Positions 60,738 to 64,000 of a DNA stretch of 64,000 nt are shown one piece after another (positions within the stretch are counted from its first letter, which is position 1; every line of letters starts with the position of its first letter). The DNA is from Marivirga atlantica (GTDB lineage Bacteria; Bacteroidota; Bacteroidia; Cytophagales; Cyclobacteriaceae). The position numbers were made by a program, and so were the translations under genes. The notes below the pieces were generated by a model. It was not told where the DNA came from. It did no database searches and was given only the letters and a program-made list of their open reading frames with translations. The DNA lies in NCBI RefSeq assembly GCF_016734805.1, contig NZ_JAERQG010000001.1:620001-684000 (forward strand), given 5' to 3'.

Positions 60738-63647
60738 ATGAAAATACTTTTACAAGTTATTATTCTGTTTTTTGGAGTATCGCTAAATGCATTTGCACAA
60801 AAAGGTACAATAAGAGGAACTGTTACAGATGCCGCTAATGGGGAACCATTATTTGGCGTAAATGCAGTTATTGCTGGAACGACAACTGGCGCAGTTACAG
60901 ATTTTGACGGCAAGTTTCAAATCAATGTTGAGCCGGGAACTTATACTTTACAAATATCTTTTGTAACATATCAAAAGATTACTATAGAAGGAGTTGAAGT
61001 AAAAGAAGGAGGAGTAAATATCATTGATAATATTTCAATGAAGGAAGATGTTGCTCAGCTTGGTGAAGTTGTTGTAACGGCAAAGGCGATAAGAACAACT
61101 GAGGCAGCTTTACTAACTGTGAAAAGAAAATCCACAAATTTAATGGATGGAATATCATCAGCTAGTTTTAGGAAAATTGGAGATTCAGATGCTGGTGAGG
61201 CAGTAAAAAGAGTGACTGGTGTTTCTGTAGAAGGTGGAAAGTACGTTTATGTACGAGGGTTAGGTGATCGATATACTAAAACAATGCTAAATGGTGTAGA
61301 TATTCCTGGTTTAGATCCTGACAGGAATAGTTTACAAATAGATATTTTTCCTACTAACTTGATTGATAACATGGTGGTGCTTAAATCGGCCGTGGCGGAA
61401 ATGCCTGCTGATTTTACCGGAGGAGTAGTTAATATTGAAACAAAAGACTTTCCTGAAGAAAAAATACTAGATGTTTCATTAGGAGTAAGTTTTAATCCTA
61501 GTATGCATTTCAATGACAATTATTTAGACTACGAAGGTAGCAGTACTGATTGGTTGGGCTTTGATAATGGTAGTCGTGATTTACCAAATCCAGATTTGGC
61601 AAGGTCGATTGGCCAAGAGTATCCAGCTCCTACTAGTCCTGACTTTTCAAATGAGGAAGTTTTTGATTACAACAATTCTTTTGACCAAACCTTAGGAGCT
61701 TCCCAAGCTACAAGTTTTATGGATTATAACTTTGGTTTAACTTCAGGAAATCAATTTGTTTTACCGAATGATTACAAAATTGGCTATATTTTTTCTGGTA
61801 GTTATAAAAGTACTACTACTTTTTATGACGACATAATATATGGTGAATATCAAAAACCAGGCGGTAGTGAAGAAAGAACAGAACTGATTACTGCAAATGT
61901 ACAGACTGGTCAACAAGCTTCAAAAAATATACTCTTAGGCGGACTCGCTGGTTTAGCTCTTAAGACTCCTAATTCTAAGTACAGGTTTACTGCTATGCAT
62001 TTACAAAATGGTGAATCTACAGCGGCACAATTTGCAATAAATGACGATCCAGAAGATTTGGCTCAAGGTAAATCTGGTTTTGGTGCTACTTCTGATAATA
62101 TTGCCTATTCAGAAAGAAGCTTAACTAATTATTTGTTAAATGGCGAGCATCATTCATCAGACAATGCGTGGACAATTGATTGGAAAGTATCACCCACTTT
62201 TTCTAACATTCAAGATCCTGATTTTAGAAAGGCTGCTTTCTCATTAGATCAAGGAGAACCAACCTTGGCTGCTGGTCAAGCTGGTTTACCATATAGAATA
62301 TGGAGATACCTAGATGAAATAAATGTTGTAGGTAAGGTTGATGTTACACATAGCTTTGAGCTATTTAATGATAATTCAAAACTTAAGTTTGGAGGTAGTT
62401 ACGTATATAAAGAAAGAGATTTTGAAATATTGGGTTATACTTTACAGTTCTTTGGAGGTCAGCCAGATTGGTCTGGTGACCCTAATGAAATATTAGCAGA
62501 CGAAAATCTTTATCCAAATGACGGTAATGGCTTTTTAAATACGATTAATACAAAGCCAAACTCAAATGCATATAATTCTACTGTTGATAATATAGCAGGT
62601 TACACATCTTTTGAATTTAATCCTATCTCTACGTTAAAAGTGGTAGCTGGACTGAGAGCTGAAAATTATGTTCAAAGACATACAGGTAGAGATACCAACT
62701 TCGCTCAAGGAAATGTTGAAGAAGGGAAGAATCTAGAGGATGAAAAAGTATTGGACAACCTAAATCTTTTTCCTTCACTTAATACAATTTTAAATCTAAC
62801 CGAAAGACAAAATTTAAGGTTCTCATACTTTAAAACAATTGCTAGGCCTTCTTTTAAGGAATTATCTTTTGCACAAATTATTGACCCTATTAGTAATAGA
62901 ATATTTAATGGTGGATTATTTGTTTACGAAGGTGAGTGGGATGGTAATCTACGTTCTACATTAGTAGATAACATTGATTTACGATGGGAGTTATTCTTAG
63001 ATAGAGATGAATTAATTTCAGCGAGTGTGTTTTATAAAGGTTTTAGTGATCCAATTGAGTTGGTGAGGATAAGAACGCAGTTGACGAGTAATGAGTATCA
63101 AGTTCGGAATTTAGGTGACTCAAGAGCTTACGGTGCTGAAATTGAATTTAGAAAATCTTTAGGTTTTATAAGTCCAGGATTAGAGAATTTTAGCGTTAAT
63201 GGTAATTACACTTACACTAAATCCTTACTACAAATGTCTGAAACAGAATATCAATCTAGACTCGATTATGAAAAGCCTGGTGAAAATATTGATGAAACCA
63301 GACCAATGGCTGGCCAGGCACCTTACGTTATAAATGCAGGTATTATTTATGACGACATTGACAAAAGTTTTGATGCGGGTATCTTCTACAATGTACAGGG
63401 TCCTACCTTAGTAGTAGTTGGCGGATCACTATTTCCAGATGTTTATACGGAACCATTTCATAGTGTTAATTTTAATTTGAATAAAAGATTTGGTGCTAAT
63501 GAACAATTCTCTCTAAACGTAAGCGTAAATAATATATTAGGGGATGTTCGTGAAGAGTTTTATAAAGCCTATGAATCTTCTGATCAATATTTTAATCGAA
63601 GAGATCCTGGAACTTCCTTTGGTGTAGGGTTCGGGTATTCATTTTAA
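60738..63647 (+). CDS. TonB-dependent outer-membrane receptor
   Basis: A 969-residue outer-membrane transporter. The ATG at 60738 gives signal peptide MKILLQVIILFFGVSLNAFA; an in-frame GTG lies 3 bases earlier. Residues about 23-105 are a CarboxypepD_reg-like domain (GTIRGTVTDAANGEPLFGVN). The plug domain follows with LGEVVVTAKA, a TonB-box-like stretch, and VYVRGLGDRYTKTMLNGVDI and FTGGVVNIETKDFPE. The remainder is a beta-barrel ending in aromatic FGVGFGYSF, a good outer-membrane insertion signal. It lies downstream of the beta-helix lipoprotein. The ligand cannot be read from sequence. Confidence 0.93.
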   Translation: MKILLQVIILFFGVSLNAFAQKGTIRGTVTDAANGEPLFGVNAVIAGTTTGAVTDFDGKFQINVEPGTYTLQISFVTYQKITIEGVEVKEGGVNIIDNISMKEDVAQLGEVVVTAKAIRTTEAALLTVKRKSTNLMDGISSASFRKIGDSDAGEAVKRVTGVSVEGGKYVYVRGLGDRYTKTMLNGVDIPGLDPDRNSLQIDIFPTNLIDNMVVLKSAVAEMPADFTGGVVNIETKDFPEEKILDVSLGVSFNPSMHFNDNYLDYEGSSTDWLGFDNGSRDLPNPDLARSIGQEYPAPTSPDFSNEEVFDYNNSFDQTLGASQATSFMDYNFGLTSGNQFVLPNDYKIGYIFSGSYKSTTTFYDDIIYGEYQKPGGSEERTELITANVQTGQQASKNILLGGLAGLALKTPNSKYRFTAMHLQNGESTAAQFAINDDPEDLAQGKSGFGATSDNIAYSERSLTNYLLNGEHHSSDNAWTIDWKVSPTFSNIQDPDFRKAAFSLDQGEPTLAAGQAGLPYRIWRYLDEINVVGKVDVTHSFELFNDNSKLKFGGSYVYKERDFEILGYTLQFFGGQPDWSGDPNEILADENLYPNDGNGFLNTINTKPNSNAYNSTVDNIAGYTSFEFNPISTLKVVAGLRAENYVQRHTGRDTNFAQGNVEEGKNLEDEKVLDNLNLFPSLNTILNLTERQNLRFSYFKTIARPSFKELSFAQIIDPISNRIFNGGLFVYEGEWDGNLRSTLVDNIDLRWELFLDRDELISASVFYKGFSDPIELVRIRTQLTSNEYQVRNLGDSRAYGAEIEFRKSLGFISPGLENFSVNGNYTYTKSLLQMSETEYQSRLDYEKPGENIDETRPMAGQAPYVINAGIIYDDIDKSFDAGIFYNVQGPTLVVVGGSLFPDVYTEPFHSVNFNLNKRFGANEQFSLNVSVNNILGDVREEFYKAYESSDQYFNRRDPGTSFGVGFGYSF

Positions 63648-63650
63648 AAG

Positions 63651-63674
63651 AAGGGAGCTTGACTCCCTTTTTTT
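63651..63674. terminator. Bidirectional terminator after the TonB receptor
   Basis: AAGGGAG (63651-63657) pairs with CTCCCTT (63663-63669) around a 5-base loop, with T residues after and A residues before. It ends the receptor transcript and meets the convergent partial gene. Confidence 0.8.
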
Positions 63675-64000
63675 ACATTATTGAATTAGGACACTTTTCT
63701 GTTTTATTCGGTTCACTTAACCAGCGCTCCAATTCTTTAAGCCGTATTTTTGAAAGCTTAGTAAGTTCTTTGCATTTGCATAGCCCATAGCTTTCGCCAT
63801 ATTGTTTCGAATAATTTTCTTTTTTAAGTGGGTAAAGAGCTCTTACCTGCCTGTCTCTATATTGAATCCAATAAATTTGCGAATTCTTAAAATGCTGTAG
63901 AAACAGCTTCTCACTTTTATACTTTTCACTAATACTTTCAATAGTATTTAGTAATTGAAGATCGATGGCATTAAATTCTTCACAGCTATCAGCATATCTA
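63673..64000 (-). CDS. LprI-like (DUF1311) protein, C-terminal part
   Basis: A gene entering from the right edge on the minus strand, open from base 64000 to a TAA at 63673-63675. The visible 108 residues include FLQHFKNSQIYWIQYRDRQV, a match to the S-Q-x-x-W-x-x-Y-R-D motif of lysozyme-inhibitor LprI (DUF1311) domains, then YGESYGLCKCKELTKLSKIR and L-K-E-L-E-R-W. Members are usually secreted; the N-terminus lies outside the window. The stop overlaps the terminator's T tract. Confidence 0.65.
   Translation of the reverse strand, partial: RYADSCEEFNAIDLQLLNTIESISEKYKSEKLFLQHFKNSQIYWIQYRDRQVRALYPLKKENYSKQYGESYGLCKCKELTKLSKIRLKELERWLSEPNKTEKCPNSIM

Noticed and set aside
58744-63647. SusC/SusD polysaccharide locus
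   Set aside because: The lipoprotein is a beta helix, not the helical SusD fold, order is reversed, and no glycoside hydrolase is nearby.
1-64000. Prophage, integrative element or transposon
   Set aside because: No integrase, transposase, phage structural gene or terminal repeat was seen; composition is even and the content is mostly housekeeping.

Overview
The window looks like ordinary chromosome of a free-living member of the Bacteroidota, most likely order Cytophagales (Roseivirga/Fulvivirga-like). This is inferred from AT-rich DNA, a gldE-ssb-mutY block followed by HU, a TPR protein, a tiny mS38-like ribosomal protein and RNase E/G, promoter elements of the Bacteroidota type (TAnnTTTG at -7), several GTG/TTG starts with little Shine-Dalgarno signal, a TonB-dependent receptor with a CarboxypepD_reg-like N-terminus, and LytS/LytTR and reg_prop-type sensor proteins. 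I saw no rRNA, tRNA, transposase, phage gene or CRISPR array.

Layout. 1-351 is the 3' end of a sensor-like gene. 360-3761 (minus) holds an SDR reductase, DNA-3-methyladenine glycosylase I and a membrane-anchored MutS-type ATPase, plus a small CPXCG zinc-ribbon protein. 3.8-7.3 kb holds a secreted thioredoxin-fold protein, a DUF2975/HTH/CPBP operon with a strong palindrome upstream, a DUF4287-DUF5655 protein and a lone subunit-III-like oxidase protein. Mfd follows (7.4-10.8 kb). 11.4-17.5 kb is the GldE/SSB/MutY block, then HU, TPR protein, mS38-like protein and RNase E/G. 17.6-24.8 kb has a two-component-type kinase, a TPR protein ending in a bare phosphoacceptor-like hairpin, ferrochelatase and an output-less HAMP-GAF-PAS sensor. 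25-34.3 kb has cryptochrome-DASH, tpiA-prmA-(1612-residue secreted protein) and an M20 peptidase. 34.4-41.7 kb has a CaCA antiporter, glutamate dehydrogenase, a set of small membrane proteins and UvrA. 41.9-46.9 kb has a LytS/LytTR pair and a repeat-built lipoprotein. 47-54.6 kb has an ECF sigma factor with a small overlapping partner, Nth, a SiaC-like protein, an M1 aminopeptidase, UspA, cysteine desulfurase and GlmM. 54.8-64 kb has another bare phosphoacceptor-like membrane protein, an NqrM-like protein, MazG, Apt, MoxR, a beta-helix lipoprotein plus TonB-dependent receptor, and a partial LprI-like gene.

How it fits together. Much of the window is housekeeping, with unusually many DNA-repair genes (Tag, MutS-like, Mfd, MutY, SSB, UvrA, Nth, a photolyase-family protein). 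The least explained part is signalling. Three separate proteins (1-351, 19854-21422, 54853-55797) end in the same coiled coil plus a histidine-containing hairpin (N-[AS]-H-[KQ]-x-R-[AG]-P-x-A) and stop there, with no ATP-binding kinase domain. A fourth sensor (22547-24772) also lacks any output domain. This family of possible phosphoacceptor or heterodimerisation modules is my main candidate for an undescribed system. Function is inferred from sequence reading alone; no database search was run.
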